DNA from: Akkermansiaceae bacterium
GTDB lineage: Bacteria > Verrucomicrobiota > Verrucomicrobiia > Verrucomicrobiales > Akkermansiaceae
DNA: 44,927 nucleotides
Assembly: GCA_947491475.1 (NCBI GenBank)
Contig: CANLKN010000021.1
Coordinates: 1 to 44,927, forward strand
Reading direction: 5' to 3'
Positions 1 to 7,300 of the stretch are shown here, in pieces. The notes beneath the pieces are model-generated. The model was given only the letters and a program-made list of their open reading frames with translations. It did not search any database and had not been told where the DNA came from. Position 1 is the first letter of the stretch, and each line of letters opens with the position of its first letter. A program made the position numbers and the translations under genes.

Positions 1-465
1 GAGGACCGCAACGAAATCGACCGCGCGGTGTTCTACTCGGGGCCTCACCGTGGTTCCGAACTCGCGACCAATTGGATCGGCCGCACCGCCGCACGTCTGG
101 TCAAGACGCCCGGCTTGATTGCGGACATGAGGAATGTGGTTTTCTCCGCCGCCACCGCCGACATCGCCGGCCTCACGATGAGCAGCGCTCCTAACAGCAT
201 CGGCACGCTCTCACCGAACAACCCTTTTGTCCGCGAGATCAACAAGATCCCCATCACGCCGCGCGTCCCCTATCACACCATCGCCGGCGACCGCGGCAAG
301 GGCGACACGCCCGACTCCTCGGACGGCGTCGTCGCGTATTGGAGTTCCCACCTTGATGGTGCCGTCTCCGAAAAAATCGTTCCCTCCGGCCATGGTTCCC
401 ATGAGAATCCCGAGGGCATCGAAGAAGCCCGCCGCATCCTGAAACTCCACCTCGATTCCCGATGA
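1..465 (+). CDS. Alpha/beta hydrolase (lipase-like), C-terminal part, cut by window edge
   Basis: The frame is open from base 1, so the 5' part lies outside the window; 154 codons remain. The visible protein aligns throughout with the C-terminal third of the minus-strand lipase at 4466-6055: both have the PHRGSE block, LSPNNPF/T, GDRGKGDTPDSSDGVV, and a late His in a GHGSHENPE/GPHGACELPE context. That His and the upstream Asp are the likely catalytic partners of a Ser lying beyond the edge. The stop codon overlaps the start of the ion-channel gene (ATGA), so the two are probably translationally coupled. The substrate is unknown. The paralogous copy a few kb away suggests an old duplication flanking this block. 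Confidence 0.8.
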   Translation, partial: EDRNEIDRAVFYSGPHRGSELATNWIGRTAARLVKTPGLIADMRNVVFSAATADIAGLTMSSAPNSIGTLSPNNPFVREINKIPITPRVPYHTIAGDRGKGDTPDSSDGVVAYWSSHLDGAVSEKIVPSGHGSHENPEGIEEARRILKLHLDSR

Positions 466-1484
466 TCCGCACGGTTTGCCTGTTCACACTGCTTCTGGTC
501 TCTGCACCGGGAACCATCGCCGCGGCCGAGCCGCCGGAGCGGTTTCTATCGCCACCATCCGATCCGGGACCCGCCACCGTGACGGTCTGGTTCGCGCTGC
601 ATGACATCAACGAAATCGGTGACGAGGAGGAGACTTTTGGTTTCAACGGAGTGCTCCGCCTGACTTGGAAGGATCCGCGGCAGGCCTTTGATCCCGCGGC
701 GGCAGGGGTTGCCGAAAAGATCTATCAGGGGGCGTTCCAGGTTGATGAGATTTCCCCGGCCTGGTTTCCACAGGTTTATCTCGCCAACGAAAGCGGAGCC
801 TTTGAAACCGATGCCGTGACCCTGCGGATCCATCCGGACGGCACCAGCGTGCTGACAAGCTCCATCGACGCCATCGCGGAAACCAGTCTCTCCATGCGCA
901 GGTTTCCGTTTGACAAACAGACACTCAAGGCGGTGTTCCGAATCCCGGGCTTCAGTATCGATGAGGTGGTTTTCGTTGGCGAGGGCGCGGAGTTCGATTC
1001 TCAGATGGAGATTCCCCAATGGAATCTCGAAGGCGTGGGGATCTCCGTCGAAGCCGGGCCGTCACCCGGATTTGTGCTGAATGTGAATGTCAGGCGTGAT
1101 CCCCTATTCACCCTGAGACTCGTGGGCCTGCCGCTTGCCCTCATTGTGGTGCTTTCCTGGTCGGTGTTCTGGATGGAACGTTCCTCGCTGGGCGACCGCC
1201 TCAGTGTCTCATTCGTCGGCATCCTGACGGCGGTGGCCTATCAAATCGTGGTCGGGGACCTGCTGCCGCACGTTTCCTACATCACCCTGATGCACGCTTT
1301 CCTCAACTTCAGTTTTTTAATCATGTGCGCCAGCGTCGTCGCCAACCTCGTCGTCGGCGCGTGCGACAGGAACGGAAAGGTCGCTCTGGGGGATCTCATC
1401 GACCGCCGTTGCCGGGTTCTATTCCCTATCACCTACCTCGGCCTGCTGCTGGCCGCCGCGATAAACGCCTTCTTCATTCTCTAG
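462..1484 (+). CDS. Bacterial pentameric (Cys-loop family) ligand-gated ion channel subunit
   Basis: The 340-residue protein has the architecture of prokaryotic pLGICs such as GLIC and ELIC. A signal peptide (about residues 1-21) is followed by a beta-rich extracellular ligand-binding domain (about 25-210). That domain carries RRFPFDKQTL near residue 147, the FPFD-x-Q hallmark of the Cys-loop region; as in other bacterial members the disulfide cysteines are absent. Four membrane segments follow at about 214-236, 246-268, 273-300 and 317-340, ending almost at the C-terminus. The second (LSVSFVGILTAVAYQIVVGD) is the expected pore helix. The protein should assemble as an inner-membrane pentamer whose receptor domain faces the periplasm. 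The gene overlaps the hydrolase stop by 4 bp, and an outer-membrane barrel gene follows 37 nt later. The ligand is unknown. Confidence 0.88.
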   Translation: MIRTVCLFTLLLVSAPGTIAAAEPPERFLSPPSDPGPATVTVWFALHDINEIGDEEETFGFNGVLRLTWKDPRQAFDPAAAGVAEKIYQGAFQVDEISPAWFPQVYLANESGAFETDAVTLRIHPDGTSVLTSSIDAIAETSLSMRRFPFDKQTLKAVFRIPGFSIDEVVFVGEGAEFDSQMEIPQWNLEGVGISVEAGPSPGFVLNVNVRRDPLFTLRLVGLPLALIVVLSWSVFWMERSSLGDRLSVSFVGILTAVAYQIVVGDLLPHVSYITLMHAFLNFSFLIMCASVVANLVVGACDRNGKVALGDLIDRRCRVLFPITYLGLLLAAAINAFFIL

Positions 1485-1521
1485 CAAAAAACATGTCATC
1501 ATTCCAACCAACGACCAAACC

Positions 1522-2310
1522 ATGAACTCCATCAAGTCCATCCTCATCGCATCCACACTCCTGCCTGCCGCCCTTCCCGCAAACGCCGGCACCACCATCC
1601 CGGAGCTGACAAGCACCCAACCCGTGGCCACCACCGGAACCGGCTGGCATGTCCGCACCGCCCTCTACGGCTGGGCCACCGCGCTGGACGGCGATGTCAC
1701 GCTGTACGGCAACAATGTGCCGATGGATTTGGGCTTCGACGACATATTCGACAAAATCGACTTCGCCTTCATGGGCGTGGTGGAAGTCGGTCGCGGCAAA
1801 TGGAGTGTTCTTACAGATCTGTTCTATGCCGATCTCAGCGTGGACAACACCAAGGGCAACCTCGAATTCGACGTCGAACTCAAACAATTCATCGGCAACT
1901 TCATCGTCGCCTACAATGTGGTCGATGAACCATGCAGGCGCTTCGACGTCTTTGGCGGCGCGCGGGTCAATTCAATGGAAACCGACATCAACATCACCCG
2001 TACGGGACTCGTCCGCGCGACGACCTTCAACGGCTCTGCCAGCGAGACCTGGGTCGATCCGATCATCGGGGTGCGCTACCAACAAGGGCTGTCCGATAGA
2101 TTCTTCTTCCGCGCCGTGGGCGACATCGGCGGGTTTGGCGTCTCATCGGACCTCACCTGGCAGGCGCTGGCCGGCCTCGGATATCACATCAATGAGGACG
2201 CGTCTGTGGTGCTCGGCTACCGCGGCATTGGCACGGACTACGAGGACGGCAACTTCGGCTACGATGTCATCAGCCACGGCGTCCTGCTGGGTTTGGAATA
2301 CAGCTTCTGA
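1522..2310 (+). CDS. Outer-membrane beta-barrel protein
   Basis: The 262-residue protein has a signal peptide (about 1-22, ending PANA) and then alternating amphipathic strands typical of small barrels. Examples are the segments beginning WHVRTALYGW, FAFMGVVEVGR, WSVLTDLFYADL, FDVFGGARV and ASVVLGYRGIG. It ends in LGLEYSF, the terminal aromatic residue being the usual BAM recognition signal. It resembles OmpA/OprF-barrel-like or porin-like proteins of Verrucomicrobiota, but no specific family is recognised. It follows the ion-channel gene by 37 nt in the same direction, so co-transcription is likely. A role in letting the channel ligand through the outer membrane is only a guess. Confidence 0.75.
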   Translation: MNSIKSILIASTLLPAALPANAGTTIPELTSTQPVATTGTGWHVRTALYGWATALDGDVTLYGNNVPMDLGFDDIFDKIDFAFMGVVEVGRGKWSVLTDLFYADLSVDNTKGNLEFDVELKQFIGNFIVAYNVVDEPCRRFDVFGGARVNSMETDINITRTGLVRATTFNGSASETWVDPIIGVRYQQGLSDRFFFRAVGDIGGFGVSSDLTWQALAGLGYHINEDASVVLGYRGIGTDYEDGNFGYDVISHGVLLGLEYSF

Positions 2311-2690
2311 AGACTGTAGCGGCGGTCTATGACGGTCGAAGCGCAAGGGAAGCCCATGAATAAGCTTCGCACGATTCATCATCACAAAGCCACGCCGGAG
2401 TCATCGTCAGCCAACCTTCGCCCATCACCCTCATCGCATATTAAACCAAACCCATTTATCAAACCATCCCCATCCATCGCATTCCCGCAGCGCGACATCC
2501 ATTTCGATCGCGATGTCTCGCTGCGTGTGGAGCTCACCCGCAAGCCGGCCGCAGCTGCAAGCAGAGCTACAAGGAAAGAGACCAAGGCAATTTCACAACT
2601 GAGAACACGATCTGCCAGCCATCTCCTCCCGGATGAGACCATCGTCCGATTGTCCGCCGGGGATTATCTGTCTGGAATGCATGGCTGACC
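2311..2690. other. Intergenic stretch without convincing gene; degenerate hairpin at its start
   Basis: About 380 bases separate the barrel gene from the SulP remnant. At 2320-2338 lies an imperfect inverted repeat (CGGCGGTC-TAT-GACGGTCG), which could be a REP-like element or a transcription terminator. The plus frame that is open here (2329-2688) encodes a low-complexity Ser/Pro/His/Arg-rich string with no domain and is not counted as a gene. Confidence 0.5.
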
Positions 2691-3090
2691 ATGACCCGCT
2701 CTCTCACATCCCGCATTGCAGAGGTCGTTCCGGCGATCGGCTGGCTGCGTGTCTATCAGCCGCGCTGGTTACGGGCGGATCTGGTCGCCGGGGTCACGCT
2801 GGCGGCGTATCTGATTCCCACGGGCATCGGTGATGCCTCGCTGGTCATCCTGATCGTCGCGCTTTATCTGTCAGGCCTGCTTCCTCGGCACCGTTCCCGT
2901 GGTGGACATGGCGGGCGTCGAACTCCTCGCCGAACTGCACGAGACATTGCACGAGCGCGGAATCGACTTCCGCCTTGCCGAGACCCACTGTGACGTGCGC
3001 AATTCATTGCGCCGCGCAGGTTTCGAAAAATTCCACGTTCCAATCCTGCCGGACCAAACAGTCGAAGCCATCTTGAAAAAAATCCCGCTG
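2691..3090 (+). pseudogene. SulP-family anion transporter remnant (N-terminus joined to STAS domain)
   Basis: From 2691 the translation matches the start of SulP permeases: a short cytoplasmic lead, then WLRADLVAGVTLAAYLIPTG, which is the first membrane segment. After about 50-60 codons this similarity stops. From about 2881, in a different frame (+1), the C-terminal STAS domain appears (TVPVVDMAGVELLAELHE, then RGIDFRLAE and NSLRRAGF). The roughly 400 residues of membrane core normally between them are missing. The gene is therefore an internally deleted, frameshifted relic. The STAS frame has no stop and reads directly into the ATG of the next gene at 3091. Confidence 0.8.
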
Positions 3091-3939
3091 ATGAATCCAC
3101 ACATCCTTGCAAAACTTGCCATCCTCGCTCTGTCCGCAGCCCCCGTGTCCGCGGATATCATCTTCGGCCCGCTGATCGCCGGTTCCGGAAAAAGCGTGCG
3201 TCTTGTCAGCAGCAGCGCCAGCGAGGGCGGCACCATCCGGATGGAAAAGGACGGAGCCGTCAACAATGGCACCATCCTGTTCAACCGCGAGCGCGACCTC
3301 ACATGGACGATTCGCGAACCCGAGGCCGATGGCACCTTGCGCGGCATGCTCGCTGTAGCCAAAATCGCCACGTCCACCACCGTCACCATCAATGGCACGC
3401 CAGAGAAAACCACTGATCACAGCCCGCTGGCCGGCAAGATGGTCGCCATGAGCAAAGCACCCGGCGGCGATTGGAAATTCCAACTCGATGGCTCGGTGCC
3501 GATGCATCGCATCGACAAGGAGATCACCGAATTGAAACTCTATCTGAACCGCAAGTGGTATCCGCAACGCCGCGTCACGCTCGGCGAATCATGGGAATTC
3601 GATCCTGCATGGATCCGCATGCTCATCGAGCGGGATCTGGAAAACGCGCAAACCATTGGCACCATGCGGTTGCGCCAAATACGCAAGACGGCCGGCAAGG
3701 ATACCGCTGTCATTGATGTCTCGGTCCGCTCCACAGGTGGCGATTTCCGTCCCGATGGCACCGCCACCAACGCCCAAATCGAACTCAATGGCCAAATCGT
3801 GGTGAACCTCAAAACCATGCTCGATGAATCACTCGAACTCAGCGGCACCGTGGTAACACGCATCGATAAGCCAGGCGACAAGAAAACCGTCACCCTTCCA
3901 CTGCGCATATCTGTCGCCAAAACACTTGTCGGCAACTGA
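3091..3939 (+). CDS. Secreted protein of unknown function
   Basis: The family is not recognised. The start is placed at 3091 because MNPHILAKLAILALSAAPVSA is a clear signal peptide (cleavage about residue 21), giving a 282-residue protein. The upstream in-frame codons belong to the STAS remnant of the broken SulP gene. The mature part is soluble and beta-rich, without cysteines or membrane segments. Features include WTIREPEADGTLRGMLAV, the repeated pattern KLYLNRKWYPQRRVTLGESWEFD near the middle, and a beta-rich end. It could bind a periplasmic ligand, but nothing assigns a function. Neighbours on both sides are pseudogenes, so its own promoter is unclear; it may depend on the old SulP promoter. 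Confidence 0.6.
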   Translation: MNPHILAKLAILALSAAPVSADIIFGPLIAGSGKSVRLVSSSASEGGTIRMEKDGAVNNGTILFNRERDLTWTIREPEADGTLRGMLAVAKIATSTTVTINGTPEKTTDHSPLAGKMVAMSKAPGGDWKFQLDGSVPMHRIDKEITELKLYLNRKWYPQRRVTLGESWEFDPAWIRMLIERDLENAQTIGTMRLRQIRKTAGKDTAVIDVSVRSTGGDFRPDGTATNAQIELNGQIVVNLKTMLDESLELSGTVVTRIDKPGDKKTVTLPLRISVAKTLVGN

Positions 3940-3954
3940 GACAAGCATCGACTG

Positions 3955-4121
3955 GTCCGCAGCCGCCATCGCCGAGAAACTCCACGATTTCCTCGATCAA
4001 ATGCCGCCGCGCGATGGGATCCAGGCCCGCCGCCGGTTCGTCGAGCACCAGCACTGACGGCAATGACGCCGCTGCGGAAGGATTTGGCCAGATCGGTGGC
4101 CGTGATTACCGGTTCGTTCAT
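3955..4121 (-). pseudogene. ABC-transporter ATPase remnant
   Basis: On the minus strand, ATG at 4121-4119 begins MNEPVITATDLAKSFRSGV, the usual beginning of an ABC ATPase. After about 22 codons the sequence shifts frame and continues as LVLDEPAAGLDPIARRHLIE, the Walker B and D-loop region, then EIVEFLGDGG. The Walker A and signature motifs normally between them are missing, so the gene is internally deleted and non-functional. Its start overlaps the stop of the GntR remnant (ATGA), as in YtrA/YtrB-type operons. Confidence 0.8.
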
Positions 4122-4440
4122 GGTTCTTGGGGTGGGGATGGGATGGTGGGCGGACTAAGGGTTTCGAAAGCCTGTTGCAGCGCGGTGAATGCCTCGGTAT
4201 CGGCTGCGCCCATCTGGCGGGTCTCGACGGCCAATTGGGAGGCCAGCGCTTGCAGCCGTTCGCGGCGGCGCTCTGGCGGCCACTCCGGCACTTGCTCCGC
4301 GACGTAGGCTCCACGTCCGTGCCGCATTTCAATGAGCCCCGCGTGCTCCAGCGCGCTCTAGGCTTTGATGATGGTCGTCGGATTGACGGCTGGGGATTTA
4401 CGGCTGAAATCGAGAAAGACGGAGGGAGCGGCAACAGGAA
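4118..4440 (-). pseudogene. GntR-family (YtrA-like) regulator remnant with in-frame stop
   Basis: Minus-strand reading gives NPTTIIKA, a TAG stop at 4360-4358, then SALEHAGLIEMRHGRGAYVA, and a C-terminal helical part (WPPERRRERLQALASQL, ending SPPQEP). This is the second half of a GntR winged helix plus the short YtrA-type tail. The TAG sits where family members usually have Tyr or a similar residue. The first ~40 residues of the DNA-binding domain cannot be found upstream, where the lipase gene ends at 4466. It is a nonsense-mutated, 5'-truncated relic, once coupled to the ABC ATPase. Confidence 0.8.
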
Positions 4441-4465
4441 CCCGATGACTTTGATGAACTTGTTA

Positions 4466-6055
4466 TCAATGCTTCATGTGAAGATGAAGGATGCGGCGGA
4501 GTTCCTCGAGGGTTTCGGGCAGTTCGCAGGCACCGTGGGGGCCTGGAACGATCTTCTCGGACTTGACGTTCTTCAAATGGGAACTGTGATACTCAACCAC
4601 GCCGTCTGAGCTGTCAGGTGTGTCTCCTTTGCCGCGGTCGCCTATGATCGAGTGATGGGGAACCTCGATGGGGCGGGCGTCGAGCACCATGAAAGTGGGG
4701 TTGTTAGGGGACAATCCCACAACGCTGTTAGGAATGCGGTTGGGATTGCCGGTGATGACGGCGATGGATTCTCCCAGCGTGCTGGTCAAGGTGCCTGTTA
4801 GATCCACCGGCAGGGAAATCATGCGTATTGCAAGGTTACCCAGCGTGCCAACGGCCATCTCACTGCCACGATGAGGGGTGCAGACGAAGACGGCACGGTC
4901 CACACGCGGATTGGCCGTGAAAATGGTGGAGCGGTAGATCAGATCACCGGGCTTGACCTTGGTGAAAAACAGATCCGCCTTGTCCTCGCCGATGGCATCC
5001 CAGTGCTCGCGAGTGACGGTGGTGACCTGGGTGCGGGACAGGATGCCGCCCATGCTGTGGCCGACGAGCAAGGCATTGAGCGCATTGGGGTGTTGTTGAT
5101 AGAACTTGGCGAGCTCCTCGCGCAGACGCAGCGCCGAGTAGAGCGGCGGATTGCCGGTGGGATAGGCAAAGACCAGGCACTGGTAGCGTCGGCGCAGTTC
5201 CGGATCGGTTTCCAGTTCGTTGATCACATTTCGCCACATCCGCGGTGTGGAGATCAGGCCGTGCACGAAGATGAGCGGAATGCGGTCCGGATCGTAAGGA
5301 CGAAGCATGTAAAGCCCGGTGGTATCCATGTAGCTGGATACCCGGATGGCTCCCATGAGGCCTTCCCATAACTCCGATTTCTGTGGGTAGTAGGCGAGTG
5401 GCGCGGAAAAATCCGCGTCGAGCCAACGGTCTTTGGAGGCCACGCGGGCGCGGGATTTGAGTGTGGGATCAACCAAGGTGAGCAGCACATCCTTGCCCTT
5501 GAAATCGAGCACCGCAGTGACCGGTGCGGTGACGCCGACCCGCGGTGAAAACGCCTCCAGTGGCTCGGTTTTGCGCACGCCGACGAGCGCGCCGCCGATG
5601 CCGTCCTGACGGTTGCGGCGCTTGATGGTTTTCAACTCGACCTCATCGGCCGGGGTGAACGAGGTGAAGACATCCGGGTTCCAGATGCCATCGCGCGTGC
5701 CCTTGGCAAAGCGCAGGCGGTAGGTTGAATCACCGGAAACAAGGGTGAGAGGGCGGTTCCAAAGCGCACCATCGCCGGTTTCGCGCAGCAGGATGGTGAG
5801 CCCAGCCACCGATTGGTTATAGACCTCGCGCGCAGCCTCGCCGGAAACCGGGGAATCCAGTAGCGCGGATGCCTCACGAGTCGCGTCAAGATAATGTGCG
5901 GCGCGTTGCTCCGGTGTGGCTTTGCGCGAAGACGCCTCTTTGAGTGATAGCACCGCACTGCGATGCAATGCTTCCTCTGGAGGCAGGCCGGTGGGAGCAC
6001 AGGCGGTAAAGGCCAGCGCAGCGAGGAGAGATGCCCAAGGCGTGGAATGGTGCAT
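4466..6055 (-). CDS. Alpha/beta hydrolase lipoprotein (lipase/esterase)
   Basis: The start is placed at 6055 (MHHSTPWASLL...), 23 codons inside the longest frame, because it gives a lipoprotein signal with a lipobox-like FTAC near residue 19; the protein is 529 residues. A helical N-terminal half (about 20-230) precedes the hydrolase core. The core has LIFVHGLISTPRMWRNV (oxyanion-hole region), LLVGHSMGGILSR with nucleophile Ser about residue 334, CTPHRGSE, a conserved GDRGKGDTPDSSDGVV block and a late His in GPHGACELPE. It is probably anchored to a cell-envelope membrane and hydrolyses esters; the substrate is unknown. The partial gene at 1-465 is a paralogue. It is divergent from the AraC gene, with a perfect palindrome between them. 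Confidence 0.8.
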   Translation of the reverse strand: MHHSTPWASLLAALAFTACAPTGLPPEEALHRSAVLSLKEASSRKATPEQRAAHYLDATREASALLDSPVSGEAAREVYNQSVAGLTILLRETGDGALWNRPLTLVSGDSTYRLRFAKGTRDGIWNPDVFTSFTPADEVELKTIKRRNRQDGIGGALVGVRKTEPLEAFSPRVGVTAPVTAVLDFKGKDVLLTLVDPTLKSRARVASKDRWLDADFSAPLAYYPQKSELWEGLMGAIRVSSYMDTTGLYMLRPYDPDRIPLIFVHGLISTPRMWRNVINELETDPELRRRYQCLVFAYPTGNPPLYSALRLREELAKFYQQHPNALNALLVGHSMGGILSRTQVTTVTREHWDAIGEDKADLFFTKVKPGDLIYRSTIFTANPRVDRAVFVCTPHRGSEMAVGTLGNLAIRMISLPVDLTGTLTSTLGESIAVITGNPNRIPNSVVGLSPNNPTFMVLDARPIEVPHHSIIGDRGKGDTPDSSDGVVEYHSSHLKNVKSEKIVPGPHGACELPETLEELRRILHLHMKH

Positions 6056-6136
6056 GAATGAGTTTGTAGAATTGGCCCCTGAGCGTCTAGTCTGATGAAT
6101 AGCGCACGGCATTTTCATTGGCATATGATTTTAGAT

Positions 6137-6154
6137 CTCGCCCACGTGGGCGAG
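6137..6154. promoter_or_regulatory. Perfect 18-bp palindrome, candidate operator
   Basis: CTCGCCCAC followed directly by GTGGGCGAG forms an uninterrupted two-fold symmetric site. It lies in the divergent intergenic region, 82 bp upstream of the lipase start and 165 bp upstream of the chosen AraC-regulator start. There is no T-run, so it is more like a dimer-binding operator than a terminator. Which regulator binds is unknown. Confidence 0.5.
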
Positions 6155-6319
6155 CGACTCCCATATACCGCCTGCTTTCCCTGCCCGAATGATGTGCGCA
6201 GCTTGCTCTCGTTTTTGTTCAAAACGCTGCATGGTTCATTTTTGATTGTTCTCCGCAGAGTGGTAATGTTTTGTGCATTCATCGGTATCCTCCGATGGAT
6301 GACAACCGGCACGAATCTT

Positions 6320-7219
6320 ATGCTCGAACAGGAATTGACGCGGCTTTTTTCCGTCAAACGGCGGATGCCCAGCCCCTACCGGGGCCAGCCGCGGCTGTTC
6401 TTCGGAACCGGCCGGCTGACGCAAGGCGAGGACTATGATTGGGACGGGCAAAAGCGCAATCGGCCTCCGGACAGGCCCTTGCTGATTTTCCAATACACCT
6501 TCGGCGGATACGGGCTTTTCAGCCGCGGCAACAAGCAGCACCACATGCAGAAAGGCCGCGCCTTCTTCGCGGTGATCCCTTCCGCGCATGTTTACAAACT
6601 GCCCCCGGAATCGCCGGGTTGGAACTTTTTCTACCTGACGTTCCAACATCCCCACACCGTCAACCGGATCGCTGCGGCGCTTGAGCAGCATTCCGGCGTG
6701 ATCGAAGTGGACGAACATCATCCGTTGATCAAAAAAAGCGCGGACTTGATCCGGCTCACGCAAAACGGGGTGTTCGCCGACAGCTACGAGGAGGAGGCCC
6801 ACATCCTTGACTGGATGTGCGCGGCCGAACGGGAACTCAGGGAGCCCGCCGCCTCGCGCAAGGAGAGTCATGTCTGGCAGAAGCGTGTGCTCGCCGTCTT
6901 GAACAAAAACCCCGGCGCACCGCCATCGATCGAGGAACTGGCCGCTTACTTCGATCTCAGCCGCTCGCATTTCACCCGGATTTTCAAGGAAAAGACCGGC
7001 GACAGCCCCGCCGCTTTCATCACCCAGTTCCGCGTTCACAAGATCGAGCAGGACCTGCGCCTCACCGGCAAAACGCTGGTGGAAATCGCCGATGACCACG
7101 GCTACGGAGACATCAGCCGGCTGTGCAAGGTCTTCCGCAAGACCTACGGCATGACCCCGGGCGCATACCGCAAGCTCATCTGCCGGCGCGCCGATGACGC
7201 GGATGGCGGGACACGCTGA
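6320..7219 (+). CDS. AraC/XylS-family transcriptional regulator
   Basis: The start at 6320 gives a 299-residue protein of normal AraC length. The frame stays open upstream to 6095, but those 75 codons look unlike any domain. The N-terminal half has a cupin-like sensor fold (FQYTFGGYGLFSRGNKQHHM, then FFAVIPSAHVYKLPPESPGW). The C-terminal ~100 residues carry both helix-turn-helix units: IEELAAYFDLSRSHFTRIFK, and LVEIADDHGYGDISRLCKVF followed by RKTYGMTPGAYRK. It sits immediately upstream of the hydrolase units in the same orientation and is the only regulator inside the cluster. It is therefore the natural candidate to sense a liberated sugar and bind the shared element found before four units. 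That link is inferred. Confidence 0.87.
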   Translation: MLEQELTRLFSVKRRMPSPYRGQPRLFFGTGRLTQGEDYDWDGQKRNRPPDRPLLIFQYTFGGYGLFSRGNKQHHMQKGRAFFAVIPSAHVYKLPPESPGWNFFYLTFQHPHTVNRIAAALEQHSGVIEVDEHHPLIKKSADLIRLTQNGVFADSYEEEAHILDWMCAAERELREPAASRKESHVWQKRVLAVLNKNPGAPPSIEELAAYFDLSRSHFTRIFKEKTGDSPAAFITQFRVHKIEQDLRLTGKTLVEIADDHGYGDISRLCKVFRKTYGMTPGAYRKLICRRADDADGGTR

Positions 7220-7246
7220 AATCCGTCTCACAAATCCACCCTCAAG

Positions 7247-7269
7247 AGCACATATTGCCTGTAGGAAGT
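7247..7269 (+). promoter_or_regulatory. Shared upstream element, copy 1 (before GH106 gene)
   Basis: The site reads AGCACATATTGCCTGTAGGA and three more bases. It is preceded by TCACAAATCCACCCTCAAG and begins 54 nt before the ATG at 7301. It matches copies at 10808, 15155 and 30290; the consensus is AGCACA-n-AT-Y-G-n-CTGTAG-rAAT. It is a candidate promoter or activator site for the unit. Confidence 0.65.
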
Positions 7270-7300
7270 GACGGCATCCGCAATCAGGATTCCGCAACTT

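Noticed and set aside
2329-2688. Open plus frame of 119 codons after the barrel gene
   Set aside because: The composition is low-complexity Ser/Pro/His/Arg, there is no signal, domain or good start, and it ends against the SulP remnant.
6062-6076. TTTGTAGAATTGGCC near the lipase start, resembling the right half of the shared element
   Set aside because: Only the CTGTAGAAT half matches; the AGCACA half is absent and the distance to the AraC start is far greater than 56 nt.
6095-6319. N-terminal extension of the AraC frame
   Set aside because: The extra 75 residues match no domain, and the start at 6320 gives normal family length. The upstream bases hold the palindrome and promoters.
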